Assembly: GCA_947579665.1 (NCBI GenBank) | Contig: OX388341.1 | Coordinates: 1,922,001-1,986,000 of the forward strand | Length of the DNA: 64,000 nt | Direction of reading: 5' to 3' | Origin: Sympetrum striolatum | Taxonomy: Eukaryota > Arthropoda > Insecta > Odonata > Libellulidae | Shown: positions 51,455 through 62,095 of the stretch, piece by piece | Layout of the letters: each line of letters starts with the position of its first letter | How positions within the stretch are numbered: position 1 is the first letter of the stretch | Made by a program: the position numbers and the translations under genes | Notes under the pieces: model-generated | Database searches by the model: none | What the model saw: the letters and a program-made list of their open reading frames with translations, nothing else | Told to the model about the DNA's origin: nothing

Positions 51455-51977
51455 GTTTGTTTGTTTAATTTTTTTATCAATGACCTTCTTAATGTTATTT
51501 TATCTCCCTGTTTTTTATGCGGATGACTGCAAAATTGTAAGACAAATTAATGCCTGTGAACTTCAAAAGAATCTTGATAATTTTTTCTACTGGTGTCAGC
51601 GTTGGCACCTATCTCCCAATATACCCAAATGCAAGCTCATATCTTTTACTCTTAAAATATCTTTCACTGTTTATCCATATTCCACCAATGGCTTTATGCT
51701 AGAAAAGGTTCATTTAATAACCGATCTGGGTATCACTTTGGACTCTAAACTGAGTTTTAACTCTCATTCATCTTCTATTCGCTCACGTGCTTTTAAACTT
51801 TTAGGTTTTATTAAACATAATACTTTTCCTAATTTTTCGACTAAAACGGTGATCCAGGCTTACTCGTCCTTGGTTCGCCCCATTTTAGAATATTGTTCAG
51901 TAATTTGGAATCCTTCCCACTCTACTAAAATCGATTTGATTGAAAGTGTACAAAGGAGATTTATTAAATGGCTATAG
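51455..51977 (+). pseudogene. Non-LTR retrotransposon reverse transcriptase fragment (jockey/CR1-like)
   Basis: The sequence encodes the palm and thumb end of a LINE reverse transcriptase. FINDL is readable in one frame near 51,470-51,490. After a frameshift the catalytic FYADDCKIV box appears near 51,520-51,550, followed by WCQRWHLSPNIPKCKLISF, LGITLDSKLSFNSH, LVRPILEYCSVIWNP and IESVQRRF. These are the standard motifs 5 to 9 and the C-terminal region of jockey/CR1-type elements. Everything 5' (endonuclease, fingers) is missing and a stop follows at 51,975. It is a 5'-truncated, frameshifted, dead copy. Confidence 0.88.
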
Positions 51978-52537
51978 TTTACAAATAGTTATCGGAGAAT
52001 CATAAAAATGCACATGAAGAAAAACATGAAAACATAAAGACTGAATAAAAGTAGAAAAATAACAAGGATACAGAAAGACTAATCAACAATTTCTAGAAAA
52101 CCAACATTTGTTATAAATCTGAGGAATAACAAGTAAGGGAAACGGAAAGCAAAGAGAAACTCGTTTAAAATCTAATTTTGCTTAGATTTTTGGCAACTCA
52201 CAATCTCTATCTTTTCAATGATATTATGCCCGGGTCCTTTATTGTGTTCGATGTGAAGAATTTTCGGCAAGAAGGAACTAATATAGTTATTGTAAACAAG
52301 GGGCTTTGCAAAATGAGTAGCGTCTCATTCTTATAAGAAGTAATTAAAGATCTTTGTTTATCGGATTTTTAGAAGCAATGTTATAGGAAAGTTTATTTCT
52401 GGAGATAGAACAAGTTTAATAAATTTTCAGAACACATTTTAGAAATATTTCTTCACGGAAAATGAGAATGATCAAAATGATTGAAATCAGCAAAATTAAA
52501 AAGAAAGCTGTATCACATTTGGGTCTAAGGTCTCAAT
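51978..52537. other. AT-rich sequence, no recognised feature
   Basis: Contains only short frames and A-rich stretches. The left part may be the tail of the retrotransposon fragment, but no poly(A) end was identified. Confidence 0.4.
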
Positions 52538-52785
52538 CAGGGACGGATCTAGAAAAAATTTTGGGGGGGGTCCGATAGAAAAATTAAAAAATATAACATA
52601 TTTCAGCTTTAACAAAACGTGACGTTAGAATTTTGTTAGACAAACTCGAATCATTTCGCTAGTGATTGCTTATTAAATTGTGTGTTTATTTGCGTTATTT
52701 CAGTTTCATTTTTGAAAAATAGGCACAAGTGATATTTCGGGGGGGGGTCCGGACCCCCAGGACCACCCCCCTGGATCCGTCCCTG
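52538..52785. mobile_element. hAT-type MITE with 8-bp target duplication
   Basis: A 248-bp element with inverted ends CAGGGACGGATCTAG and CTGGATCCGTCCCTG, followed inward by G- and C-runs. It is flanked on both sides by GTCTCAAT (52,530-52,537 and 52,786-52,793). An 8-bp duplication with CAGGG termini is characteristic of the hAT superfamily. It has no coding capacity. Confidence 0.92.
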
Positions 52786-53670
52786 GTCTCAATTGAATTA
52801 TAAATATACAAAAGATCCAAATATTTCCAATGAAATATTTTATTTCACAACATCATATTTCAATATCTTGGAGTCTCCTCGAGCCTCTTAATGCCCTCTG
52901 GGGGTTAAATGCGCATCCGGCTGGTTCCTTTTTATGGTTTTGGGAGATTTGTGCTTTTGTGACACTTGTGCAACTCCCCCCCTCCTCCTCCCCCCCATCA
53001 GTAAATTAAGAAAAATTCTGTTTTCCAATCATTAATTGCTAAAGCCACTGCAATTGTGTTAATATTCACTTTGTAGCTTAAAATTTAATTTATTAAATAG
53101 CCTTTTATGAAATTACAAATGATTTATGGGTGAATTTTAGTTTTTTTGGAGACCAGACAATTTTGAGACTGAAATTTCCCATTCCAGAATAAAAAATATC
53201 AATTTCCAGATACAATATTCCTCTTACATATCCTCAATTCACAGATAAGATGCAAACATTAAAATTTAAGTAGGTATAAATGTAAAGGTAGTTAATTAGA
53301 TATCCATCTATGATAGTTTTTCCAAGAATCTATACATTGATACATGAAGAGAAAATTTATTATGACGTTGATATTGCTGTCAATTATAGATTACGAGAAC
53401 ACCCTAATCAAACATACAATAACAATATAATGCGTGAATTAAAGAAACAACACACCCTAATAACCTAATTGTATGCACTCGCAGCTGATGTAATAGAACA
53501 AAATTCAAAAATGTATGAGCAATAATTATAGATAATGACAATACAATATAATTGAAGACAATGTTTGTTCAACATGAGGATATTACACTAAGTTGGAAGA
53601 GAAAGCTGATGAGAGGGAAATCAAGTCTTATGTAATATTTTTTAAAGTTAAACAATTCCAGTAAACTCAC
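52786..53670. repeat. Intergenic stretch with a partial copy of the 57,203-59,134 element interior
   Basis: Bases about 53,330-53,560 match interior parts of the non-autonomous Harbinger element. AATCTATACATTGATACATG followed by AAGAGAAAA resembles 57,635-57,665. GCACTCGCAGCTGATGTAAT, then AGAACAAAATTCAAAA, resembles 58,655-58,690. This appears to be an older, internally deleted relative. The C-rich run near 52,978-53,000 is simple sequence. No gene is seen. Confidence 0.6.
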
Positions 53671-53755
53671 CAGCTGAATAACCAGTCATCAAGTAACTTG
53701 CTACTGTCTGACTGAGAACTTGAGCAGCAATGCTAACTCTCAGTTTGCTCCTCCC
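53671..53755 (-). CDS. P-element/THAP9-like transposase, downstream exon
   Basis: This 85-bp exon lies between a strong acceptor (TTATTTTTCAG, high end 53,755) and a consensus donor (GTGAGT, 53,665-53,670). It encodes GRSKLRVSIAAQVLSQTV followed by ASYLMTGYSA. The motif K(L/M)(R/K)V..AAQVLS..VA is the conserved block after the RNase H core of P-element and THAP9 transposases. It follows in phase 0 from the donor at 53,894-53,899 (AAG|GTAAGG). Further C-terminal exons were not found. Confidence 0.75.
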
Positions 53756-53899
53756 CTGAAAAATAACAGATTATCTTACAGGTCGTACTCATGACATACT
53801 TCATAACGGATACTGTTATTCCTCAATCTTATACTATTTTCAAAATTTTTGCATCAGAAATCCAAGAACAACTATTGCTGCCAAATAAAATGTCCTTAC

Positions 53900-55366
53900 C
53901 TTAGGCTGCATGTGAATGGTTGACAGCTTCTTTAAATCCGTAAACGAGCATGCTTGCTATCCCATTCAAATGCCTGTACTATGTCGCTCCATTTGGCAAT
54001 CCCTGGAACAGCAATTGAGGATCCCTCAACTGTGACTTCCAGAGGAAGGCGAATGTGGTACTTCAGGAACAGATTCCTGGTAGACTTGAGCAGGTGGGGA
54101 GGATCAAAAACTGTGACGTACTCCTGCCCATTTACATTGATGAGAGGCCTATCAGGAGTTGACCCCATCATCTTCATAGCCTTAACATTACTGCTACCCA
54201 TGTCACAAACAGTAGATATCACTTGGAGACCAGCCTGATGGCACTCCTGCAGCACCATCTCCAGGATTTCCCTCAACCTCTCTGCATTGGTTGGAGTCCC
54301 ACTGAAGAAGGCGGCTATTGGCTGCTTCCAGTCTTGCAGCAAGCCACGAAGCATAAACACCAACGCATACTTTGCTGGATTGTTGCTCCTCCCGAATGTT
54401 CCATGGTCCTCAAACCCTACTATAGAGTCAGTGGCCACCTTGTAATCAAAATGGGGCCTAATTGACATTTCGTCAAATAAGAGCAGACAAAAACGATGAT
54501 GAAGCTCCGTGTCAGCCAATGACTCCACCACATTGTTGAGAGCCTGGCGATGGATGTCGACGGAAAATGGCATAGAACCCAATAGGCGATGGAGAGTCCT
54601 GATGCAAGGAAGTGCCAACATGCTACAAAGAAATCGGTAGCACTTGGGACTTCTCTTGTACACTGTTAGGGCGGCAATCTTCTCCTCCTTCGTCCACCTC
54701 CTCCCCTTTGGCTTCCTCTTCGATGTCCTTAGTTGGGAGGTGAGGAAAGCTGCAGCTGGTTTTGAAAGAAAGGACTCAAGGAAGCCAACAATACTGCATT
54801 GCTGCTTTCCCGAAGCCATAGTCTTCTTCACCTTAACCTTCAGCTTTTCATGGCTAGCCTGCAGTTTCTTCAGCTGCTTTTCTTTCTCCTTCTCATGCAA
54901 GTAAAGTAGCTTTTTCCTTGGAGTGCAATAAGCTAGCCTTGAAATGCCAATCCTCGCCAAAGAGATCCTCTTCCCTGAAGACTTGGGTGTGCTAGAGATG
55001 GATGGAGACACTAGGGAGGAGGAAGGAACGGGAAGGGGGGAGGAGGGAGGAACGGGAAGGGGGGAGGAGGGAGGTGTGGGAATGGGGGTGGATGTAACAG
55101 GTGAAGGAGGGTGAGTGGAAGGACCAGGCAAGTTAGAGGAAGTGGAGACGTTAGTGCCTTCACCCTGGGTGGTGCCTGCAGAGATGGTGGGACCATTAAT
55201 GGAAGGCACAGCACCTCTGTTTAATCTCTCCTTCCAACAGTTCATAAAATCCCTGTCCACAAAATGCAGGGAACATAACCTGTAGGCATTTCGGTGAATC
55301 GTCCCCTTCTTAGACCACCGACTCTGTAATCCAGCATTCCCAGAGAATGCTATCCAAAGCTCACAA
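53900..55366 (-). pseudogene. P-element/THAP9-like transposase, main exon
   Basis: The exon begins after acceptor TTAATTTCAG (high end 55,366). It encodes the second half of a THAP zinc-binding DNA-binding domain (W followed by CSLHF, then AVP), a long Pro/Ser-rich linker, a Lys-rich coiled stretch (KEKEKQLKKLQASHEKL) and the transposase core. The core has FDEMSI and VCDMGSSNVKAM, carrying catalytic-type Asp residues, and FDPPHLLKSTRNLF, a P-element hallmark. The frame stays open to 53,932. A one-base shift near 53,955 is then needed to continue as SFTDLKKLSTIHMQPK to donor GTAAGG. The first THAP half (CxxC) must lie on an upstream exon that was not found. Nearly intact, so a fairly young element. 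Known relatives are cut-and-paste DNA transposases or domesticated THAP9. Confidence 0.85.
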
Positions 55367-56150
55367 CTGAAATTAACAATGCCTACAATTAACAGATAAG
55401 CAGAAGATGAATTGCAAGCCAATTTCCCTTGCCTGCTCCCACTGGCTTCTTTAGCTTGATAATAAATATGAACCTAGAGAATCACCTGACCTGAAAGCAT
55501 GCATTATCACAATTTGTAGGTTTCAAAAGCAATAAAGGATTAAGAAGCATAACCATCTTTAAGCATAACTGATTATTTAGTTCACACCCCTTTCAGGGAG
55601 ATCAAGAAATAGTCCATATAAACAAAAATAGAAAGACTTTAGACTTTGTTGAAATACATTTCTATGTTCATAGATATGATAATTTACTTACAGCACTCAC
55701 ATAAACTCATGAGAAAATTAAAGATAACCCATAAGTTATGAAACCATGCTCTTAGCTGACATTCAATTTGCGCAGCCACTGATTGATCAAAGAAATAATG
55801 TAAATCTAGAGAATGACTTGACTTGAAAGCATGCATATTACCATTTTTAAGCTTTAGAAGTGAGAAAAGATTAACAAGCATTACCATCAACAAGCACGTT
55901 AGGCACAACAGATTATTCAGTTCGTATCACTTTCAAGAAAATCAAGAAGAAGTCCATGTAAATACATTCCAATGTTCATACACATGACAATTTACTAAAA
56001 GCAGTCACCTATAGTCATAAGAAAATGAAAGATGACCCATTAGGTATGAAACAATGCACTTACCTCTTCTCAACCACTAAATGATTACAGATAAACTTAA
56101 CTCTCTCTCTTATCACTCCTTCAAACAGTAAATAAAATTGTATATTTTAA
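55367..56150. other. Sequence upstream of the P-like transposase, no gene recognised
   Basis: Two related stretches, about 55,475-55,600 and 55,805-55,930, share phrases such as CTTGAAAGCATGCAT and AAGCATTACCATC/AAGCATAACCATC, so an imperfect duplication of about 330 bp is present (CTAGAGAATCACCTGACCTG near 55,475; CTAGAGAATGACTTGACTTG near 55,807). The missing 5' THAP exon may lie here but was not identified. Confidence 0.5.
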
Positions 56151-56335
56151 CATATAGGATTCCCACATAGCAGAAACACATCTCAGAGATATCTCAAATG
56201 TCGAACAAGATGTCTCGAAAAGTTCTCGGTTAAATCACAAAGATGTCTCTATCTCCTCTTCAGATACATCTCATAGGATATCTTGGAGATGTTTCAGTGA
56301 CCTTTGGTGACATCTCCGAGGTATTTGAAAACTCG
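56150..56335. repeat. Short-motif repeat region, possible MITE
   Basis: GATGTCTC, GATATCTC, CATCTCAGAGATATCTC and related 8-10-mers recur about eight times in about 180 bp in both orientations. The left end CCCACATAGCAGAAACA resembles CCCAGCAAACA at the left edge of the 63,413 repeat cluster. Terminal repeats and a target duplication were not established. Confidence 0.45.
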
Positions 56336-56699
56336 ATGAATAATACAAGGAAACATTCTAAGTTTCTTATTATCAGCTGGATGTCTATATAATCAATAAT
56401 ACTTGTTAACACCTTTCTCACACATCGCATTCCCTCTTTAGCAGTAAAACAAAGTAAAAACAGGAAAATAGGCCAAACCAATTTATTGTTTATTAACAAA
56501 AACATTATATTAACAAAAATTGTCACTAACCACACCAGCAGCCACATCACGAAAACGGCTAAATTCAGAGTGTTGTAAAATAGTACATATTCTTTTTTAT
56601 TGTTTAACACGAATATACTTATGGAATCGCAAAAATGTCACTATTCACACAAACTGCCAAACAACACAAATTGTTACACCAAACAATGGTAAAATTTCC

Positions 56700-57202
56700 G
56701 ATGATGATCATCGGAAATTTTACTACGACGATTTATACACTAATTCGATTATCAAACATTTACATGGATATCTTATTTCATGTTGATATGATAAGTGGCC
56801 ACACCAGAGCATCGAAGTCAGTCGCCAAAATTGTGTCGATCGTTCAAGTCGTTGCAAAGCCTCTTTCAGCGTTTACTCAGAAAATGCTCCTAACAGAAAA
56901 TATTTCTTTGAAATATGAGCGATTGCGGAAGCTGCCTTCATGTTGGGTGCATGATATTAATCGCGAAAGAAGTGAACGTGGTGAATTTCACGCGCTGTAC
57001 AAACAGCTACGGAATTATGAAGACAAATTTTTCGGATACTTACGAATGAGTAAAAATTCGTTTGACACCCTCCTTAAATTACTTAGTAATTATACGACAG
57101 TAAAAGCAATACCAAATATAAAATTAATGTCTTACGCTTGTTTGTGGCCGCATGAAAAATTGATCTTGAAAAGTCTCATAAAAACAGCTATGAGAAGCCT
57201 TA
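56700..57202 (+). pseudogene. PIF/Harbinger nuclease N-terminal fragment, interrupted
   Basis: The plus-strand frame encodes SCWVHDINRERSERGEFHAL, then LYKQLRNYEDKFFGYLRMSK and NSFDTLLKLL. This is the conserved N-terminal region of Harbinger (HARBI1-like) nucleases, which usually read W..R.....GEF..L...L...D..F..Y.RM....F. The catalytic DDE region is absent. The frame is broken at 57,203 by insertion of another Harbinger element. Sequence resumes at 59,138 but no more conserved motif was found there. It is a dead fragment. Confidence 0.8.
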
Positions 57203-59134
57203 AGCCCGTCATACACGGTACAATCTAAAATAAAATATTGTGTGTCATGGCCGCCTTCTTCTTCCTGATTGGCTGATTTTTGAGAATCTCTCAGATTTTC
57301 GAACTTGTTCTATTCCAAAAATATTGTGAATCGGCCATTTTCACAATTTAGACTATCCTGTCACCTAGGTGTCAGGAAGTTGAACTTGGTGAGTTTGAGG
57401 ATGTCATGGATGATGTATCAGGATTTCCAATTGGCCACGGTCGATTTCCGCCACTTGCAACACTGTCTGACGCGCTCTTTTAACTTCCCAATTGCCTTGT
57501 TTACCTTTTGAAATTGCTGCTTTCTAGATTTCTTGAGTGGAAAAAGTTCTTTTAAAAACTCATACCCGTTTACTTTAGAAGTTACTAGATTAGTTACTTT
57601 AGTTTAGTTTAGTTTTATACGTTATTTAAGAGTATCTACATATTAATACGTGAAGAGAAAACTTTGGATCCCTTTTGAAGGATATTGCGCGAACGGAGGA
57701 GTTTGAGATTTGGCATAGTTAAAGTTTATATGGAGAAAGAGTGCAGAGAGCTAAAATCTATGTCCAAATATCCTTAGTTTGACTCTGGACCAGTATAATC
57801 GTCTCTCATAAGAAATACACACAAAGTTCATTTTGATCGATATCAGGCATTTTTTATTTTGAAGAATTAGATCAGAAATAATGGTCGTACCAAATCGAGA
57901 TTAATACCAAAAGAAAGAAAATTGAATAAAGATTCTTGTTTTGGTCGTAGAATATCGCATTCGAGTCGAAATTGAGAGAATTCAGACAAAAATGGTGAAA
58001 ATTCTGTGGGTATAAACAATTCCCTAACGAAAAAGGTGATTGTTGGACTCAGCTCTCATACGAATCAATGCGAAAGAGAGGCTCATAAGAAATGAATTGA
58101 GAAGAAGAGCCGAAATTTTATGGCAATAAAACCATACGTTAACTTTTGAAATTGAATTGATTGAAGCTATATATTTTTATGAATAATATCACCTTCTATA
58201 ATGCAGATTAACATTTTCGGCTTTGTAGATAAAACTTCAAACGATGTATGTTTACGTTCTAAAAACAGGGGAAATTTTGTCGTCGAAATCATCCGAAAGG
58301 CAGCAATATATACAAACGTGATTCCTGCAACCAAATAAACGAATACTCTATTATAATAGTTAACAAGCACTATTTGTGTCAACGGAAAATACGCGTATCT
58401 TCACAAAAATGAAATCAATTCCAAATGCAATATATCTTATACCTCATGAATATCAAGTCTCATTTATATTAGCATTAATTTGATTCAATAATAACATGAA
58501 CAATTAAAGTAACATTGAATTGAAACAAACAATAAATTAAACTACAAGCCGTAATTGTGTTTCTTTTATTGTTACTTACATTTAAATTTAAATTCCATTG
58601 GTATTGCAGGGAATTAAGGCAAACAACACGCAACCTAAAGGCTTGTTTGTATACGCTCGCAGCTGACGTAATAGAACAAACTTCAAAACATATTAAGCAA
58701 TAATCATAGAGTTATAATCATTGATTAAAGATCCTTAAAATTGTGGTATTTTCTTTGTTTGTGGATTATTCCAGGATGGTTTGGTCGAGGAGTCAGACCG
58801 AGAGATTCATTTCCATTGTAAGTGAGCGAGTTTTGTATCTATTTACATATGTGGAACTGTTTCTATCCCGTTTTGTTTTAGGTAGCCAACTACCACACAA
58901 TTAGCATTATATTCTATGAAAAATCTACTTTGTTCAGCCCTTCCCTGCGTATTTAAGCCGAGATCCTTCCCTTTCATTCTAGCGAGAATCAGGTTTCGCA
59001 GATCCGCCATGTTGGATTTAAAAAACTATATTTTATTTTAGATTGTATCGTTTATGAGGGCTCTCGGAGATGAAGTGAAAAATCAAATATTGTCGACAAT
59101 ATTTTATTTTAGATTGTACCGTGTATGACGGGCT
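57203..59134. mobile_element. Non-autonomous PIF/Harbinger element, 1.93 kb, TTA target duplication
   Basis: The left end AGCCCGTCATACACGGTACA followed by ATCTAAAATAAAATATTG is repeated inverted at the right end, giving terminal repeats of about 39 bp with no mismatch seen. TTA flanks both sides (57,200-57,202 and 59,135-59,137), the signature target of PIF/Harbinger. A second degenerate copy of the terminal motif (TTTTAGATTGTATCGTTTAT) lies just inside the right end near 59,032-59,060. No transposase motif is found inside and its short frames show no domain. It sits inside an older Harbinger gene fragment. Confidence 0.92.
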
Positions 59135-59137
59135 TTA

Positions 59138-59892
59138 GAGAGGAATTACCGGTTTTACGCCATGAATGTCTCTGAGAGATGTTATGATATGTGGATTGAT
59201 TTAAAACTATCCCGAAAATTATAAATTCTAGAATTATTCGAAATTACTTTCATTTTAAACTCTATTTTATTAATTATCTTCATTTTAAACTCGATCTTCC
59301 CCAAAATGGATCACATCGAAATTTCACTATTTCAAGTTGACCATCCACATGTCTGTTCTGTGGAACTTGTTAACAGTCATTAGTTCATAAAATTCAAGTA
59401 ACATTGAACGAAAATTGTTCATCACCATATTTCCCAAATATCTCATACTATAATGTATGCCTTTTAAAAACATATCGACGAACACTCCTTACTTTCAAAT
59501 TACTCTGCATGCTGTAAACGCTGGCGTGACTGGGTTACTCTTATATCACGAAACACTGTTTAACTTAATGCACATTACTGACAGTTAATGAAATTATACA
59601 ACTAGTTTAATATTCAAATAGCAAAATTAAATACAGCCGAGTGTATTCGGGATTCAATTCCTTAATCATATATTCTTACTCAAGTTTTCCAGCCCAATGC
59701 TACGTTCGCCATAGGCAAAACGCACATTTTAATTAACTTACATTTGCTTCGGACTGGGAAAACAAAAAAATCTTATATCTGGTTGCTCGCTCGAAGATTT
59801 ACACCCCGCTACAACGCAACGAAGCTTCATCTTCAAGATAGACAAACGCAGAGAAAGATAGAATACCACCAGACCACGCGAGTTGATCAACG
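59138..59892. other. Sequence between Harbinger element and SINE, no gene recognised
   Basis: The start continues the interrupted Harbinger fragment. The rest is AT-rich without recognisable coding or terminal repeats. A motif GAATGTCTCTGAGAGATGTT near 59,166 resembles the short-motif repeats at 56,150-56,335 and may be the other side of the same old element. Confidence 0.4.
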
Positions 59893-60151
59893 TTCACAGT
59901 GGAATTCCCAAGGAAAAACGGACTTGAAAAAAGTCTGACAGGGCCGGGAAACAAACCCGGGATCTTCCTCTAACCGGGAGGCTGCCATAACCATCTAGGC
60001 TACCCGACCAGAACATTTTAACAAGCCGTTTTGGGGACTTTGTGTGCAAGGGCAAGTGCAGTTTCGTCCGACTGAGCGGCATCGTCTGCGGCCATGGCCT
60101 CATCGAGGCACCGGCAACACAAAGAGGTGTGAGGAGAAACCCCCCTTAGGG
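59893..60151 (-). mobile_element. tRNA-derived SINE, minus orientation
   Basis: On the minus strand a tRNA-like head reads TAGCCTAGATGG (A-box-like), then CCTCCCGGTTAGAGGAAGAT, then GGGTTTGTTTCCCGGCCC (degenerate B box). It continues CTGTCAGACTTTTTTCAAGT and CCGTTTTTCCTTGGGAATT. The same head and tail occur in the plus orientation at 62,129-62,218 with a perfect B box. About 130 bp of GC-rich sequence precedes the head and may be part of the SINE. The outer limits are approximate. Confidence 0.75.
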
Positions 60152-60426
60152 CCTTAGGCCCGTTGCCCACTACAGCGAGAAATGCGTAGCGAGAAATGTG
60201 TGCCGAGAAATGTGTAAATCGAAAGCATGGGATCAAATGGGCGTCCGTCCACTAGAGCGAAGCGAGAAATGTGTGGAGCGAGGCGAGCGAGAAACCTCTT
60301 TCAAGTCGATCGTCGAGCGAATTTTCTCGCACACATTTACCCCCTCCACGGGGTCCAACGCTGCCGAGAAGACGAAAAGATGCCTACCTTACAGGGACTA
60401 GTATATTCAAGTCTGCGCGAGTGTAT

Positions 60427-60670
60427 TTACTGCAATAAATAAGGAAGGGGGGGAGTGAAAAACCTGCGCAAACAGTTAGGAAATTGCCATAATTGCTCAA
60501 AATCTTTCGCTGCTTGAAGCCAGGTTTCTCTTGAAGGATTTTTCAGTACAATTGGTTGTAGCCTTTGCCATAAAGCTTCACATACTTCATTAACTATTCT
60601 TCCGACAATCGATTCACCCATTCTGTAACTGAATGAAAGTGATCTGTACGATATTCCGGTAGATAGGAAC
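60427..60670 (-). pseudogene. Harbinger nuclease, exon 2, catalytic region deleted
   Basis: The exon enters after acceptor TTTCTTTCAG (high end 60,670). It joins in perfect phase to the exon at 61,571-62,043 to read CLR|FLSTGISYRSLSFSYRMG, a conserved Harbinger nuclease stretch. It continues to WQFPNC, which normally runs into the first catalytic Asp (FPNC.GAIDG). Here it becomes RRFFTPPLPYLLQ and stops. The whole DDE catalytic domain is missing, so the deletion endpoint lies near 60,470-60,480. Confidence 0.85.
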
Positions 60671-60719
60671 CTGAAAGAAATGCACATTATTATTAAAACC
60701 ATGTAATTTTATTTCATCA

Positions 60720-61208
60720 GCATCCGTTATCAAAATTGATTGGAAGAGACTGCGAGACTGCCATCGGGACGCTATAAAACGAAGGAAGTTGACTCGATCG
60801 GGGCAGGAGGTAACCACCAGAAGACCGTGGAAATATAAGGAGCAGATGGATTTTTTAGTAAATTTCATGGTAAATCGGACTACCGAGACGAATGTGGAAA
60901 TGCCAGCGAACAGTATGGCTCAGGAAGAAGTGGGAGCTGCTTCCAGTGAGGTACGGGAAGAGGACAACAACACTTCTCCATCGCCCTCACCGTCACCGTC
61001 GCCTGCCCCACGCTCCAGCAGGCCAAAGAGTGACAGTGACTTGCTGCTATATTTAAAAGAATCGAGGGAGCAAAGGGATAGGAAGAGGGGAGAGAGGAGC
61101 CAGCTCATTCATGAAAAAGATGAGCTGGAAAGTTTTTTTGAGACTGTGTCTTACAACAAAGAAATTGCCACCGATGTTCCAACTAAAGGTGAAGAGGAAA
61201 AGTTGTAA
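60720..61208 (+). pseudogene. Harbinger MADF/BESS-like partner protein, N-terminus missing
   Basis: Reading from a likely acceptor (ATTTCATCAG, about 60,716) the frame gives IDWKRLRDCHRDAIKRRK and then RRPWKYKEQMDFLVNFM, the second half of a MADF (Myb/SANT-like) DNA-binding domain. Next come a Ser-Pro repeat (SPSPSPSPSPAPRSSRP) and a charged C-terminus with DELESFFETVSYNKEI that resembles a BESS motif. In Harbinger elements this second protein binds the element ends and takes the nuclease into the nucleus. The MADF N-terminal exon is absent, presumably in the same deletion that removed the nuclease core. The stop is at 61,206-61,208. Confidence 0.75.
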
Positions 61209-61570
61209 GTGAGGCAGAGGGCGAGGCAATGTCTCAGACAGAAAATATTCCCATTCCAACAAAGGTAACAAATGTAGAAAATAGTCCTCATATATTTACT
61301 TATGAGGAATTGTAAAATTAATAAAAAAAATAATTTTTCTCTAGTATTAATTGTTTCATTATACCCAAAATATAATCCAAAGAAGCGAATTTATCATTCA
61401 TAATATGTATAGCGAATTTATCATTCATTATATGTATATCGGTTGATTCCATAGTAGTGCCTTGAGTTTTTTCTAAACAACGAAAGAATGTAAGTTTCAT
61501 CTTAGCGGATTCGTTCTCAATAATTTTGAAAATAAACTGTAGAAAAATTCATAGCCAAGTTGTCACATAC

Positions 61571-62043
61571 CTTAAACATATAGCTAATTTTTCTTCTGTA
61601 CCAATCGGCTCTCTAAAGGAAGTGAATTTCCTTCGTATGTCGTCCTTAATTACAATGTGCAGTTCCGAAAATTGCAGCTTCGTCATTCTGAATAATCGTC
61701 TATGACTTTCATCATCAAGTTGCGGGATTAGACAATGAAATTCTCCATATTCCCGCCTGGAATGGATATAACGATTCATCCAGAACCTCCGTGATTTTTT
61801 TTCCTTAGTCACCAGGTAAAGCAAAACTGCATTTTCCTCTTCACTTTCTTCTGAGTCATTCGAGTCAGAATCAATTATATGACGTTTCAAAGTATCACTA
61901 AACATTTCAACAACTGAGATCACACCACGTCCGAAATCCTTCGCGGTCTCAACGCAACTAAGTATCTCAAGCTGAGCGAGAAACTCGCTGTAGTGGACGG
62001 ATACCAACTCTGCCGCCTCGCTCACGCATTTCTCGACACACAT
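61571..62043 (-). pseudogene. Harbinger nuclease, exon 1
   Basis: The frame opens at an ATG at 62,043 within the right terminal repeat (MCVEKC is encoded by the GAGAAATG motifs). It runs through an acidic Ser/Glu stretch (DSDSNDSEESEEEN) to RRFWMNRYIHSRREYGEFHC, then LIPQL, LFRMTKLQFSELHIVI, and FREPIGTEEKLAICLR. These are the N-terminal Harbinger nuclease hallmarks. It ends at donor AAG|GTATGT (61,566-61,570) in the phase used by exon 2. The implied intron of 900 bp contains the opposite-strand MADF gene. Confidence 0.85.
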
Positions 62044-62095
62044 TTCTCGCTACGCATTTCTCGCTGTAGTGGGCAACGGGCCTAAGGATAAACAA

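Larger units (their letters stand above)
60157..62082. mobile_element. PIF/Harbinger (ISL2EU-like) element, internally deleted, TA target
   Basis: The termini GGCCCGTTGCCCACTACAGC, then GAGAAATGCG, are inverted at both ends. They continue as repeated GCGAGAAATGTGT motifs, with at least three near the left end and three near the right. TA flanks both ends (60,155-60,156 and 62,083-62,084). Because CCTTAGG is palindromic the inverted repeat could start 5 bases further out. Inside are a nuclease gene on the minus strand and a MADF-domain gene on the plus strand, both incomplete, as expected of a two-gene Harbinger element after internal deletion. Confidence 0.88.

Noticed and set aside
53954..54904. 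Plus-strand frames at 53,954-54,238, 54,223-54,465 and 54,644-54,904
   Set aside because: They are antisense shadows of the P-like transposase.
55011..55214. Proline/leucine-rich minus frame
   Set aside because: It is an alternative frame of the Pro/Ser linker of the P-like transposase.
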